Below, one piece after another: positions 7,715 through 18,308 of a stretch of 64,000 bases of DNA (the stretch's first letter is position 1; every line of letters begins with the position of its first letter). Below the pieces are notes generated by a model that saw only the letters and a list, made by a program, of their open reading frames with translations, ran no database searches and was not told the origin of the DNA. Source of the stretch: Flavobacterium pisciphilum (GTDB lineage Bacteria; Bacteroidota; Bacteroidia; Flavobacteriales; Flavobacteriaceae); assembly GCF_020905345.1 (NCBI RefSeq), contig NZ_JAJJMO010000001.1, forward strand, positions 682,001-746,000. Direction: 5' to 3'. The translations under genes and the position numbers were made by a program.

Positions 7715-8203
7715 CATTTTTCTCGCAAACATTTAAATATTTTTTTCAAAAAAAAACATATTTAAATCTTCAATTACCCATCATTAAATTATTGCAAATC
7801 CAATATATAACACACTAATTCTTACTTTGATTTAGAAGGCTCTACAAAAAACATAACTCATTATTTATAAGCATCTTATAGGTCATAATTCTTTTTAAAT
7901 TTTCCATTATTCAACCTGAATTTTAATTTAAAAATTGACACTTTGGAGAATTATTATTTTTAAATGGTATTACTTATAGATAAAAACTACTATTCAACGA
8001 GTATTTAAGTAATTCAAGGACAAATAAAATCAAAACAAAATAAACATTATAATTTTGATATCGTAATTAATATGTTAATTTTTTAAGATAACAATAATAC
8101 CGATCTCAACATATTATCGCTCATAATTTTAATCAAACTCAAACTGATTAAAAAAGACAAAAATTTCATAGTACATAGTGTTAAAATTTAAAAATTAGAG
8201 ATT
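7715..8203. other. Divergent intergenic region before the giant adhesin
   Basis: About 490 bp of AT-rich DNA without an open frame. A TAnnTTTG match (TAATTTTG, 8050-8057) lies about 147 bp before the adhesin start, which would give a long 5' leader. No matching -33 TTG was found at the usual distance, so the promoter call is weak. Confidence 0.4.
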
Positions 8204-11200
8204 ATGAAAAACATTACTTCTTTTTTTAAAAATATGAAAAACGTTTTTATAACGTTAATTCTAATATTTAATATTCATTTTTCCTTTTCACAAGTAGATT
8301 TAAGAACATGCGGTTTTGCTTGTACATCAAACAATTACACTCTAACAGATGTGTACCTAAGTCTTACTGGTGTAAATGGAGTTCCTATCACTAATACAAC
8401 CTGCACCATTGGACAAGTACAGCAGGTTTATATTTATCTTAATTATTCTTCAAACTCAAATTCTAGTATTCACTTCGCAAGACTAAATTCTGATTTAACT
8501 ATTGGTGGAACTACCACTTTTTTAAATGTTTTATTAGGAGATATTGTCCCTGGTAGTAACACAAAGTTAATATATGGCCCATTTAATTGGACTTGTGGAG
8601 ATGAATTAAGCCTTACAAATACAATAATAGCATGGAAAACGAATAGTAATAATGATCCTGGACCAAACTATCAATGTAGTAGCTTTTCAAATTCTCAATG
8701 TGATTTTACAAATTCATTTATTATTTCTAAACCTTTAGCTGTTCAATTCACATATAAAGCATGCAAGGTTGGTACAAATACGACAGTTAGCTTTACATCA
8801 ACAACAAATGGAGGTAAAACTCCATATACCTATGCTTGGGATTTTAAAAATGATGGTGGAGTCCCCGATTCGACTTTACCTAATCCAACATATACTTACA
8901 CAACTTCAAATAATACGGCAAAATTAACCGTCACGGACTCTCAAAACATATCAAATTCATATACCCTTCTGATAATTGAGCCAGCAGAGCTAATGTTAAG
9001 TGAAACCCATACTAATGTAGGTTGTAGCGGAGGGACCTCATCTATCACATTAAATGTTACTGGTGGTACACCCAATTATACTTATTTATGGAATACTGGT
9101 GCAACTACAAAAGATTTAGCAAATGTTGCTCCTGGAACTTATACTGTTACCGTTACTGATAGTAACAATTGTACAAAACAACTTTCTGTAACAATAACTA
9201 GTGGAGATACAATCAAACCAATAGTTGCTCCACTCCCTGCTCCTTCAACAATTAATTGTCCGAATGTACCTGTATTTGATCAAGCAACAGCTACCGACAA
9301 TAGTGGAACAGTCACTTCTCTTACATTTGTTGATGTAAATACTCCTGGATCCTGTCTTGGTACATACTCAATAACTAGAACATGGACAGCAAAAGACGCC
9401 TGTAATAATATTTCACTTCCAGTAAGTCAAACAATAAATGTTGTAGATAATACACCTCCAACTTGGACTACTGCACCAACAGCGCTTAATGTAACTTTGG
9501 AATGCAGTGATACCGCAGGGTTAACAGCTGCCCAAAACCAAGCTCCTGTGGCAACTGATGCATGCTCTACTGTAACGTATACTAAAACTAGCGGAACTTT
9601 CGTAGTTTCTCCATCTTGTGCTAATGCAGGTACTTATACTAATACTTGGATTGCTAAAGATGTATGTAACAACTCCTCTACTGTTTTTACTCAAGTAATC
9701 ACCATTCAAGATACCACTGTACCAACTTGGACCACTGCGCCAAGTGCACTTAATGTAACTTTGGAATGTAGTGATGCTGCTGGGTTAACAGCTGCCCAAG
9801 CTAGTACGCCTGTAGCAACTGATTCTTGTAGTGGAACTGTAACATATACTAAAACTAGTGGAACTTTCATAGTTTCTCTAACTTGTGCTAATGCAGGTAC
9901 TTATACTAATACTTGGGTTGCTAAAGATGTTTGTAACAACTCTTCTACAATTTTTACTCAAGTAATAACTATACAAGATACCACTGTCCCAACTTGGACT
10001 ACTGCGCCAACAGCACTTAATGTAACTTTGGAATGTAGTGATGCTGCTGGGTTAACAACTGCTCAAAATCAAGCCCCTATAGCAACTGATTCTTGTAGTG
10101 GAACTGTAACATACGCTAAAACTAGCGGGCCTTTCGTAGTTTCACCATCTTGCGCTAATGCAGGGACTTATACCAATACTTGGATTGCTAAAGATGTATG
10201 TAACAACTCTTCAACCACTTTTACTCAAGTAATAACTATTCAAGATACCACTGTTCCAACTTGGACTACTGCGCCAACAGCACTTAATGTAACTCTTGAA
10301 TGTAGTGATGCTGCTGGGTTAACAACTGCTCAAAGTCAAACTCCTGTAGCAACTGATTCTTGTAGTGGAACTGTAACGTACACTAAAACTAGCGGAACTT
10401 TCATAGTTTCACCATCTTGTGCCAATGCAGGTACTTATACTAATACTTGGATTGCCAAAGATGTTTGTAACAACTCTTCTACAATTTTTACTCAAGTAAT
10501 CACTATACAAGATACTACACCTCCTACTTGGACTACTGCGCCAACAGCTCTTAATGTAACACTACAATGTAGTGATGCAGCTGGTTTGACAGCTGCCCAA
10601 GCTAGTACGCCTGTAGCTACTGATTCTTGTAGTGGAACTGTAACATACACTAAAACTAGCGGAACTTTCGTAGTTTCACCATCTTGTGCCAATGCAGGTA
10701 CTTATACTAATACTTGGATTGCTAAAGATGTATGTAACAACTCTTCTACCACTTTTACTCAAGTAATAACTATTCAAGATACCACTGTACCAACTTGGAC
10801 TACTGCGCCAACAGCACTTAATGTAACTTTGGAATGTAGTGATGCTGCTGGGTTAACAACTGCTCAAAATCAAGCCCCTATAGCAACTGATTCTTGTAGT
10901 GGAACTGTAACGTATACTAAAACTAGTGGGATTTTCGTAGTTTCACCATCTTGTGCCAATGCAGGTACTTATACTAATACTTGGATTGCTAAAGATGTAT
11001 GTAACAACTCTTCTACCACTTTTACTCAAGTAATCACTATTCAAGATACCACTGTACCAACTTGGACTACTGCGCCAACAGCACTTAATGTAACTCTTGA
11101 ATGTAGTGATGCTGCTGGGTTAACAACTGCTCAAAATCAAGCCCCTATAGCAACTGATTCTTGTAGTGGAACTGTAACGTACACTAAAACTAGTGGAACT

Positions 11201-14200
11201 TTCATAGTTTCACCATCTTGTGCCAATGCAGGTACTTATACTAATACTTGGATTGCTAAAGATGTATGTAACAACTCTTCTACCACTTTTACTCAAGTAA
11301 TAACTATTCAAGATACCACTGTGCCAACTTGGACTACTGCACCAACAGCACTTAATGTAACTTTGGAATGTAGTGATGCTGCTGGTTTAACAACTGCTCA
11401 AAGTCAAGCTCCTGTAGCAACTGATTCTTGTAGTGGAACTGTAACATACACTAAAACTAGCGGAACTTTCATAGTTTCTCCAACTTGTGCTAATGCAGGT
11501 ACTTATACTAATACTTGGGTTGCTAAAGATGTTTGTAACAATTCATCTACCACTTTTACTCAAGTAATAACTATTCAAGATACCACTGTGCCAACTTGGA
11601 CCACTGCGCCAACAGCTCTTGACGTAACACTACAATGTAGTGACACTAATGGCCTAAATACTGCACAAGCTAGTGCGCCTGTAGCAACTGATAATTGTAG
11701 TGGAACTGTAACGTATACTAAAACTAGTGGTGTTTTCCAAAGAGGAGCATGTGGAAGCACAGGTACCTATACTAATACTTGGACTGCAACTGATGTTTGT
11801 AACAATACTTCATCAATCTTTACACAAGTAATCACTATTCAAGATACTGCTATTCCTACTTGGGTTACTGCACCAACAGCTCTTGATGTAACTCTTGAAT
11901 GTAGTGATACTGCAGGATTAACAACTGCGCAAAATCAAGCACCAACTGCAACTGCAAATTGTTCAATAGTAACTTATACTAAAACAAGTGGTCAATTTTT
12001 GCCATCACAATCATGTTCTAATGCAGGTACTTATACTAATACTTGGGTTGCTAAAGATGATTGTGGAAATACTACAGCTGCTTTCACTCAAATAATTACT
12101 ATTCAAGATACAACAGCACCAACTTGGACCACAGCACCAACTGCTCTTAATGTAACTCTTGAATGTAGTGATACCGCTGGGTTAACAACTGCACAAGCTG
12201 ATGCACCTGTAGCAACTGATAATTGTAGTGGAACTGTAACGTACACTAAAACTAGCGGAGCTTTTGTAGTTTCTCAAACTTGTGCCAATGCAGGTACTTA
12301 TACTAATACTTGGATTGCTAAGGATGTATGTAACAATTCATCTACCATTTTTACTCAAGTAATAACTATTCAAGATACAACTGTGCCAACTTGGACCACT
12401 GCGCCAACTGCACTTAATGTAATTTTAGAATGTAGTGATGCTCCTGGGTTAACAACTGCACAAGCTGATTCACCTGTAGCAACTGATAATTGTAGCGGAA
12501 CTGTCACCTATACTAAAACTAGTGGAACTTTCGTAGTTTCTTCTACTTGTGCTAATGCAGGTACTTATACTAATACTTGGATTGCTAAAGATATATGTAA
12601 CAACTCTTCTACAACTTTCACTCAAGTAATAACTATTCAAGATACAACTGTACCAACTTGGACCACTGCACCAACAGCACTTAATGTAACTCTTGAATGT
12701 AGTGATACAGCTGGATTAACAACTGCACAAGCTGATGCACCAATAGCAACTGATTCTTGTAATGGAACTGTAACCTATACTAAAACTAGTGGAACTTTCG
12801 TAGTTTCTCCAACTTGTGCTAATGCAGGTACCTATACTAATACTTGGGTGGCTAAAGATATATGTAACAACTCTTCTATCGCTTTTACTCAAGTAATAAC
12901 TATTCAAGATACAACTGCACCAATTTGGACTACTGCACCAACGGCTCTTGATGTAACGCTACAATGTAGTGATACTAATGGTTTAAATACTGCACAGGCT
13001 GATGCTCCTGTGGCAACTGATAATTGTGGAACCGTTACTTATACTAAAACTAGTGGTGTTCTCCAAAGAGGAGCGTGTGGAAGCACAGGTACTTACACTA
13101 ATACTTGGATTGCAACTGATGTTTGTAACAATGCTTCATCAATCTTTACACAAGTAATAACTATTCAAGATACTGCCATTCCTACTTGGATTACACAAGT
13201 CGGTGCTCTAAATGTTACATTACAATGTAGCGATGCCGCTGGTTTAACAACTGCACAAAATCAAGCACCAACTGCAACTGCAAATTGTTCAATAGTAACT
13301 TATACTAAAACAAGTGGTCAATTTTTGCCATCGCAATCATGTTCTAATGCAGGTACCTATACCAATACTTGGATTGCCAAAGATGATTGTGGAAATACCA
13401 CAGCTGCTTTCACGCAAGTAATTACTATTGAAGATACAACTAAGCCAACATGGACAACTGCTCCAACGGATCTTAATGTAACATTACAATGTAGTGATGC
13501 TGCTGGTTTGACAACTGCTCAAGCTAATGCTCCAATAGCAACCGATAATTGTGATAGCGATGTAACCAACATTGTAAAAGTAAGTGGCTTGTTTGTAGCT
13601 TCTCAATCTTGTGGCAATTCTGGTACATATACTAACACATGGACAGTTACTGATAATTGTGGCAATCTATCTGATACGTTTACGCAAATAATTACTATCG
13701 AAGATACAACTAAACCAACTTGGACAACTGCTCCAACGGATCTTAATGTAACATTACAATGTAGTGATGCTGCTGGTTTGACAACCGCTCAAGCTAATGC
13801 TCCAATAGCAACCGATAATTGTGATAGCGATGTAACCAACATTGTAAAAGTAAGTGGCTTGTTTGTAGCTTCTCAATCTTGTGGCAATTCTGGTACATAC
13901 ACTAACACATGGACTGTTACTGATAATTGTGGTAATGTTTCAGATACTTTTACTCAAGTAATTACTATTGAAGATACAACTGCGCCAACTTGGACTACTG
14001 TACCAACAGCACTTAATGTAACTTTGGAATGTAGTGATGCTGCTGGTTTAACAACAGCTCAAAGCCAAGCTCCTATAGCAACTGATTCTTGTAGTGGAAC
14101 TGTAACCTATACTAAAACTAGCGGAACTTTCGTGGTTTCTCCAACTTGTGCCAATGCAGGAACTTATACTAATACTTGGGTTGCTAAAGATGTATGTAAC

Positions 14201-17200
14201 AACTCTTCTACAATTTTCACTCAAGTAATCACTATACAAGATACAACTGCACCAACTTGGACTACTGCGCCAACAGCGCTTAATGTAACATTACAATGTA
14301 GTGATACTGCTGGTTTAAATACTGCTCAAGCTGATGCTCCTGTAGCAACTGATAATTGTAGTGGAACCGTTACTTATACTAAAACTAGTGGTGTTTTCCA
14401 AAGAGGAGCATGTGGAAGCACAGGTACCTATACTAATACTTGGATTGCTAAAGATGTATGTAACAATAGTTCATCAATCTTTACACAAGTAATAACTGTT
14501 CAGGATACTGCTATTCCTACTTGGGTTACTGCGCCAACAGCTCTTAATGTAACATTACAATGTAGTGATACTGCTGGTTTAACAGCTGCGCAAAATCAAG
14601 CACCAACTGCAACTGCAAATTGTTCAATAGTAACTTACACTAAAACAAGTGGTCAATTTTTGCCATCACAATCATGTTCTAATGCAGGTACTTATACTAA
14701 TACTTGGGTTGCTAAAGATGATTGTGGAAATACTACAGCTACTTTCACTCAAGTGATTACTATCGAAGATACTACTAAACCAACTTGGACAACGGCTCCA
14801 ACTGCTCTTAATGTAACTTTACAATGTAGTGATGCTTCTGGTTTGACTACTGCACAAACTAGCACTCCTATTGCAACTGATAATTGCGATAGTGATGTAA
14901 CCAATATTGTGAAAGTAAGCGGTCAGTTTGTAGCTTCTGAGTCTTGTGGTAATTCTGGAACATACACTAACACATGGACTGTTACTGATAATTGTGGTAA
15001 CCTATCTGATACGTTTACGCAAATAATTACTATCGAAGATACTACTAAACCAACTTGGACAACGGCTCCAACTGCTCTTAATGTAACTTTACAATGTAGT
15101 GATGCTTCTGGTTTGACTACTGCACAAACTAGCACTCCTATTGCAACTGATAATTGTGATAGTGATGTAGCCAATATTGTGAAAGTAAGTGGTCAGTTTG
15201 TAGCTTCTGAGTCTTGTGGTAACTCTGGAACATATACTAACACATGGACTGTTACTGATAATTGTGGTAATCTATCTGATACGTTCACACAAGTGATAAC
15301 TATCGAAGATACTACTAAACCAACTTGGACAACGGCTCCAACTGCTCTTAATGTAACTTTACAATGTAGTGATGCTTCTGGTTTGACTACTGCACAAACT
15401 AGCACTCCTATTGCAACTGATAATTGTGATAGTGATGTAGCCAATATTGTGAAAGTAAGTGGTCAGTTTGTAGCTTCTGAGTCTTGTGGTAATTCTGGAA
15501 CATATACTAACACATGGACTGTTACTGATAATTGTGGTAACCTATCTGATACGTTCACACAAGTGATAACTATCGAAGATACTACTAAACCAACTTGGAC
15601 AACTGCTCCAACTGCTCTTAATGTAACTTTACAATGTAGTGATGCTTCTGGTTTGACTACTGCACAAACTAGCACTCCTATTGCAACTGATAATTGTGAT
15701 AGTGATGTAGCCAATATTGTGAAAGTAAGCGGTCAGTTTGTAGCTTCTGAGTCTTGTGGTAATTCTGGAACATACACTAACACATGGACTGTTACGGATA
15801 ATTGTGGTAACCTATCTGATACGTTCACTCAGGTGATTACTATCGAAGATACCACTAAACCAACTTGGACTACTCAAGCAGGATCATTAGATATAAAATT
15901 ACAATGTAGCGATGCTTCTGGTTTGTCTACTGCGCAAGCTAGCACTCCTATTGCTACAGATAATTGCGATGGTAATCTTATCAATATTGTAAAAACAAGC
16001 GGTCAGTTTGTAGCTTCTGAGTCTTGTGCTAATGCAGGAACCTATACTAATACTTGGACCGTTACTGATAATTGTGGTAACGCTTCTGATACATTCACAC
16101 AAGTAATTACTATCGAAGACACTACTAAACCAACATTCAACCAAGAGCTTCCTGCTGATATTACTGTATCATGCGATAAAGTTCCTGAAGTTGCTACTAT
16201 AACAGCATCTGATAATTGTAATGTTGATGTACCTGTAGTTTACTCTGAAGTAAAAAGTAATATCGAAAACGAATGTAGTACAAACTATACTTTGACTCGT
16301 AAATGGACCACTAGTGATTGTTCTGGTAACACCACTTCATTTACTCAAGTAATTACAGTTAAAGATACTACCCCTCCAACGGGAACTGCTCCAGCTGATA
16401 TAACCAACTTGAATAGCATATCAGATATTCCTGTTGCTGATCCTAAGGCTGTAACTGATGCTGCTGATAATTGTAGCCAAACTGTAAATATAACAGTAAG
16501 TGATTCTAACAACGGAGGTACTGGTTGCGCAGGCAGCCCTTACATTTTGACAAGAACATATACCTTGTCTGATTGTGCTGGCAATACAACCATACTAGTA
16601 CAAACAATAACAATTAGCCATGATGTTATAGAGCCAAGGGTGTTCTATCCTTCTCAAGCGTGTAATGCTGATGATTCAACTGTTGATTTATTTGTTCCAC
16701 TGCCAAGAAATACAACTACTGTAGGTACATGGATAGATACAGATAATACTCATGCCTTACAAGGTAATACTGTTACAACTTACGGGCTTCCTGTTGGTAC
16801 TTACAATTTTGAATATCAAATACAAGATGAAGTTTGTCCAAGAAGTTTATTTGTAACTCTTGCTGTGAATGATGACTGTAAAGTTCTAGCATGTGGAAAC
16901 ATAGTAGTTCATAATGCATTCTCCCCTAATGGTGACAGCTTCAATAATAAATTTGTTATTGATAATATAGAAGATACAACCTGTTATCCTGACAATTCTG
17001 TCGAAATATATAACCGTTGGGGAATACTTGTATTTGAAACTAGAAACTATAATAACACAACAAATGCTTTTGATGGATTCTCAAGAGGAAGAACAACTGT
17101 AAGCCAACCATCTGGTCTTCCAACAGGAACTTACTTTTATATTCTAAATTATACTTCTGTTGATGGAAACGGTGCAATTCAAACCAATAAAAAAGATGGA

Positions 17201-17221
17201 TTTTTATATCTAACTAGATAA
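8204..17221 (+). CDS. Giant repetitive T9SS-secreted surface protein (SprB-like adhesin)
   Basis: 3005 residues. Signal peptide at about 1-29 (hydrophobic run ending SFSQ); a unique N-terminal region; a PKD-like domain near 190-260 (YAWDFKNDGG); one SprB-type repeat near 265-330 (GGTPNYTYLWNTGATTKDL); 25 tandem units of about 89 residues from about 419 to 2642; two divergent HYR-like units; and a C-terminal T9SS type B (CHU_C) sorting domain over the last 100 residues (NAFSPNGDSFNNKF, EIYNRWG, GTYFYILNY). Most units carry four Cys at fixed places (L.CSD, D.CSG, SCANAG, DVCNN), suggesting disulfide-pinned beta-sandwich modules in a long extracellular filament. The PorP/SprF and OmpA-type genes that follow are its likely secretion and anchoring partners. 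SprB moves on the cell surface in gliding; whether this paralogue does so or only adheres is unknown. Confidence 0.93.
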   Translation: MKNITSFFKNMKNVFITLILIFNIHFSFSQVDLRTCGFACTSNNYTLTDVYLSLTGVNGVPITNTTCTIGQVQQVYIYLNYSSNSNSSIHFARLNSDLTIGGTTTFLNVLLGDIVPGSNTKLIYGPFNWTCGDELSLTNTIIAWKTNSNNDPGPNYQCSSFSNSQCDFTNSFIISKPLAVQFTYKACKVGTNTTVSFTSTTNGGKTPYTYAWDFKNDGGVPDSTLPNPTYTYTTSNNTAKLTVTDSQNISNSYTLLIIEPAELMLSETHTNVGCSGGTSSITLNVTGGTPNYTYLWNTGATTKDLANVAPGTYTVTVTDSNNCTKQLSVTITSGDTIKPIVAPLPAPSTINCPNVPVFDQATATDNSGTVTSLTFVDVNTPGSCLGTYSITRTWTAKDACNNISLPVSQTINVVDNTPPTWTTAPTALNVTLECSDTAGLTAAQNQAPVATDACSTVTYTKTSGTFVVSPSCANAGTYTNTWIAKDVCNNSSTVFTQVITIQDTTVPTWTTAPSALNVTLECSDAAGLTAAQASTPVATDSCSGTVTYTKTSGTFIVSLTCANAGTYTNTWVAKDVCNNSSTIFTQVITIQDTTVPTWTTAPTALNVTLECSDAAGLTTAQNQAPIATDSCSGTVTYAKTSGPFVVSPSCANAGTYTNTWIAKDVCNNSSTTFTQVITIQDTTVPTWTTAPTALNVTLECSDAAGLTTAQSQTPVATDSCSGTVTYTKTSGTFIVSPSCANAGTYTNTWIAKDVCNNSSTIFTQVITIQDTTPPTWTTAPTALNVTLQCSDAAGLTAAQASTPVATDSCSGTVTYTKTSGTFVVSPSCANAGTYTNTWIAKDVCNNSSTTFTQVITIQDTTVPTWTTAPTALNVTLECSDAAGLTTAQNQAPIATDSCSGTVTYTKTSGIFVVSPSCANAGTYTNTWIAKDVCNNSSTTFTQVITIQDTTVPTWTTAPTALNVTLECSDAAGLTTAQNQAPIATDSCSGTVTYTKTSGTFIVSPSCANAGTYTNTWIAKDVCNNSSTTFTQVITIQDTTVPTWTTAPTALNVTLECSDAAGLTTAQSQAPVATDSCSGTVTYTKTSGTFIVSPTCANAGTYTNTWVAKDVCNNSSTTFTQVITIQDTTVPTWTTAPTALDVTLQCSDTNGLNTAQASAPVATDNCSGTVTYTKTSGVFQRGACGSTGTYTNTWTATDVCNNTSSIFTQVITIQDTAIPTWVTAPTALDVTLECSDTAGLTTAQNQAPTATANCSIVTYTKTSGQFLPSQSCSNAGTYTNTWVAKDDCGNTTAAFTQIITIQDTTAPTWTTAPTALNVTLECSDTAGLTTAQADAPVATDNCSGTVTYTKTSGAFVVSQTCANAGTYTNTWIAKDVCNNSSTIFTQVITIQDTTVPTWTTAPTALNVILECSDAPGLTTAQADSPVATDNCSGTVTYTKTSGTFVVSSTCANAGTYTNTWIAKDICNNSSTTFTQVITIQDTTVPTWTTAPTALNVTLECSDTAGLTTAQADAPIATDSCNGTVTYTKTSGTFVVSPTCANAGTYTNTWVAKDICNNSSIAFTQVITIQDTTAPIWTTAPTALDVTLQCSDTNGLNTAQADAPVATDNCGTVTYTKTSGVLQRGACGSTGTYTNTWIATDVCNNASSIFTQVITIQDTAIPTWITQVGALNVTLQCSDAAGLTTAQNQAPTATANCSIVTYTKTSGQFLPSQSCSNAGTYTNTWIAKDDCGNTTAAFTQVITIEDTTKPTWTTAPTDLNVTLQCSDAAGLTTAQANAPIATDNCDSDVTNIVKVSGLFVASQSCGNSGTYTNTWTVTDNCGNLSDTFTQIITIEDTTKPTWTTAPTDLNVTLQCSDAAGLTTAQANAPIATDNCDSDVTNIVKVSGLFVASQSCGNSGTYTNTWTVTDNCGNVSDTFTQVITIEDTTAPTWTTVPTALNVTLECSDAAGLTTAQSQAPIATDSCSGTVTYTKTSGTFVVSPTCANAGTYTNTWVAKDVCNNSSTIFTQVITIQDTTAPTWTTAPTALNVTLQCSDTAGLNTAQADAPVATDNCSGTVTYTKTSGVFQRGACGSTGTYTNTWIAKDVCNNSSSIFTQVITVQDTAIPTWVTAPTALNVTLQCSDTAGLTAAQNQAPTATANCSIVTYTKTSGQFLPSQSCSNAGTYTNTWVAKDDCGNTTATFTQVITIEDTTKPTWTTAPTALNVTLQCSDASGLTTAQTSTPIATDNCDSDVTNIVKVSGQFVASESCGNSGTYTNTWTVTDNCGNLSDTFTQIITIEDTTKPTWTTAPTALNVTLQCSDASGLTTAQTSTPIATDNCDSDVANIVKVSGQFVASESCGNSGTYTNTWTVTDNCGNLSDTFTQVITIEDTTKPTWTTAPTALNVTLQCSDASGLTTAQTSTPIATDNCDSDVANIVKVSGQFVASESCGNSGTYTNTWTVTDNCGNLSDTFTQVITIEDTTKPTWTTAPTALNVTLQCSDASGLTTAQTSTPIATDNCDSDVANIVKVSGQFVASESCGNSGTYTNTWTVTDNCGNLSDTFTQVITIEDTTKPTWTTQAGSLDIKLQCSDASGLSTAQASTPIATDNCDGNLINIVKTSGQFVASESCANAGTYTNTWTVTDNCGNASDTFTQVITIEDTTKPTFNQELPADITVSCDKVPEVATITASDNCNVDVPVVYSEVKSNIENECSTNYTLTRKWTTSDCSGNTTSFTQVITVKDTTPPTGTAPADITNLNSISDIPVADPKAVTDAADNCSQTVNITVSDSNNGGTGCAGSPYILTRTYTLSDCAGNTTILVQTITISHDVIEPRVFYPSQACNADDSTVDLFVPLPRNTTTVGTWIDTDNTHALQGNTVTTYGLPVGTYNFEYQIQDEVCPRSLFVTLAVNDDCKVLACGNIVVHNAFSPNGDSFNNKFVIDNIEDTTCYPDNSVEIYNRWGILVFETRNYNNTTNAFDGFSRGRTTVSQPSGLPTGTYFYILNYTSVDGNGAIQTNKKDGFLYLTR
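9458..16129 (+). repeat. Array of 25 tandem ~267-bp HYR-like units
   Basis: 25 in-frame units counted from each PTW/PIW start. By sequence they fall into types: A (SCSGTVTYTKTSG), B (VFQRGACGSTG), C (TATANCSIVTYTKTSGQFL), D (CDSDVTNIVKVSG) and one D-like unit. The order is A x8, B C, A x3, B C, D D, A, B C, D x4, D-like. The B-C pair recurs three times (11591-12118, 12920-13444, 14252-14779), so expansion worked on pairs as well as on single units. Confidence 0.9.
14780..15859 (+). repeat. Four near-identical 270-bp repeats
   Basis: Type D units starting at 14780, 15050, 15320 and 15590 are exactly 270 bp apart and differ by only a few bases each, even at silent sites. Such low silent divergence points to very recent duplication or ongoing gene conversion, and makes the locus prone to gain or lose units and to assembly collapse. 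Confidence 0.9.
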
Positions 17222-17238
17222 TCAAAAAAAGAACACAA

Positions 17239-17280
17239 CTTACTGACAACAAATAAACTACATTGTCAGTAAGCTGTTTT
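17239..17280 (+). terminator. Hairpin after the adhesin gene
   Basis: CTTACTGACAA (17239-17249) pairs perfectly with TTGTCAGTAAG (17263-17273) around a 13-base loop and is followed by CTGTTTTTA. It probably terminates or attenuates transcription between the giant gene and the porP-like gene, which would keep adhesin and partner levels separate. Confidence 0.65.
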
Positions 17281-17296
17281 TAGGAAAAAAAATCTG

Positions 17297-17304
17297 TATT
17301 TTTG
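17297..17304 (+). promoter_or_regulatory. Possible promoter -7 box for the porP-like gene
   Basis: TATTTTTG matches TAnnTTTG about 75 bp before the start at 17380 and just after the hairpin. No clear -33 TTG is present at 19-21 bases, so support is partial. Confidence 0.35.
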
Positions 17305-17379
17305 ATATACAAACGTATTGACCCACTTTTATCATAAACAAGAAAAACAATTGCAATAATAAAATAATAAATATCTACT

Positions 17380-18297
17380 ATGAGAACAAAATTATTTTCT
17401 TTCGTTTTGATGTTTACAGCTATAGTAAGTTACGCGCAACAAGATGCACAATTTACACAATACATGTACAACACCATAAATATCAACCCTGCTTATGCTG
17501 GGTCGCGAGGAGCTCTAAGTATTTTTGGTTTATACCGTACTCAATGGGTAGGACTTGATGGTGCGCCTGAGACTAGTAGTTTTTCGGTAAATACACCAAT
17601 TAACAACAGTAATTTAGGTTTAGGAGTATCATTAGTTAATGACAAAATTGGTCCAACTAATGAGAATGATTTATCTGTAGACCTTTCTTATACTATACAA
17701 ACATCTGTAAATTATAAACTTTCCTTTGGTATTAAAGCCACTGGTAATTTATTCAATCTAGACATCAATAAATTAAATCCAGCGGATCAAGGCGATCCTC
17801 AATTTCAGAATTTCAATAGTGTCTTTAGACCAAATATTGGAGCTGGGGTTTATTATCACTCTGATAAAGCATACATTGGTTTATCGGTGCCTAACTTTAT
17901 CGAAACCAATCGCTATAATGATAATGATATTGCCATTTATAAAGACAAAATCAATTATTATGTTATGGCGGGTTATGTTTTTGATTTGGATAAATATGAA
18001 GATATCAAATTTAAACCTGCTGTACTTGCCAAAGTAGTAGAAGGTGCACCATTACAAGTTGATGTTTCTGCCAATTTTATGTTCATCAATAAGTTTGTAG
18101 TTGGGATAGCCTACAGATGGAGTGCTTCATTAAGCGCTATGGTTGGATTTCAAGTTAGCGATGGACTATATATCGGATATGGTTATGATCGAGAAACTAC
18201 CAACTTAAACAACTATAATTCTGGCTCGCATGAAATATTCTTGCGCTATGAATTATTCAAAAACAACGGTAAAATTACAACCCCTCGTTTCTTCTAA
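17380..18297 (+). CDS. PorP/SprF-family outer-membrane protein
   Basis: 305 residues with a signal peptide ending SYAQ. The family opening is unmistakable: QQDAQFTQYMYNTININPAYAGSRG, followed by FGLYRTQWVGLDGAPET. The remainder alternates like a beta-barrel and ends LRYELFKNN...PRFF. Family members (PorP; SprF in Flavobacterium) sit in the outer membrane and are needed for surface display of a partner type B T9SS substrate, usually encoded next door. Here the partner is clearly the 3005-aa protein immediately upstream, and the OmpA-type gene follows after 11 bp, probably in one transcript. Confidence 0.92.
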   Translation: MRTKLFSFVLMFTAIVSYAQQDAQFTQYMYNTININPAYAGSRGALSIFGLYRTQWVGLDGAPETSSFSVNTPINNSNLGLGVSLVNDKIGPTNENDLSVDLSYTIQTSVNYKLSFGIKATGNLFNLDINKLNPADQGDPQFQNFNSVFRPNIGAGVYYHSDKAYIGLSVPNFIETNRYNDNDIAIYKDKINYYVMAGYVFDLDKYEDIKFKPAVLAKVVEGAPLQVDVSANFMFINKFVVGIAYRWSASLSAMVGFQVSDGLYIGYGYDRETTNLNNYNSGSHEIFLRYELFKNNGKITTPRFF

Positions 18298-18308
18298 AAA
18301 TATTTATT

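Noticed and set aside
14923..15714. Three minus-strand frames of 83 codons, nearly identical and 270 bp apart
   Set aside because: They are antisense shadows of the type D adhesin repeats; their spacing and identity simply mirror the coding strand.
9458..16129. Regular ~270-bp repeats as a CRISPR-like or satellite array
   Set aside because: The units are in one open frame, diverge like protein repeats and have no spacer structure; they encode the adhesin modules.
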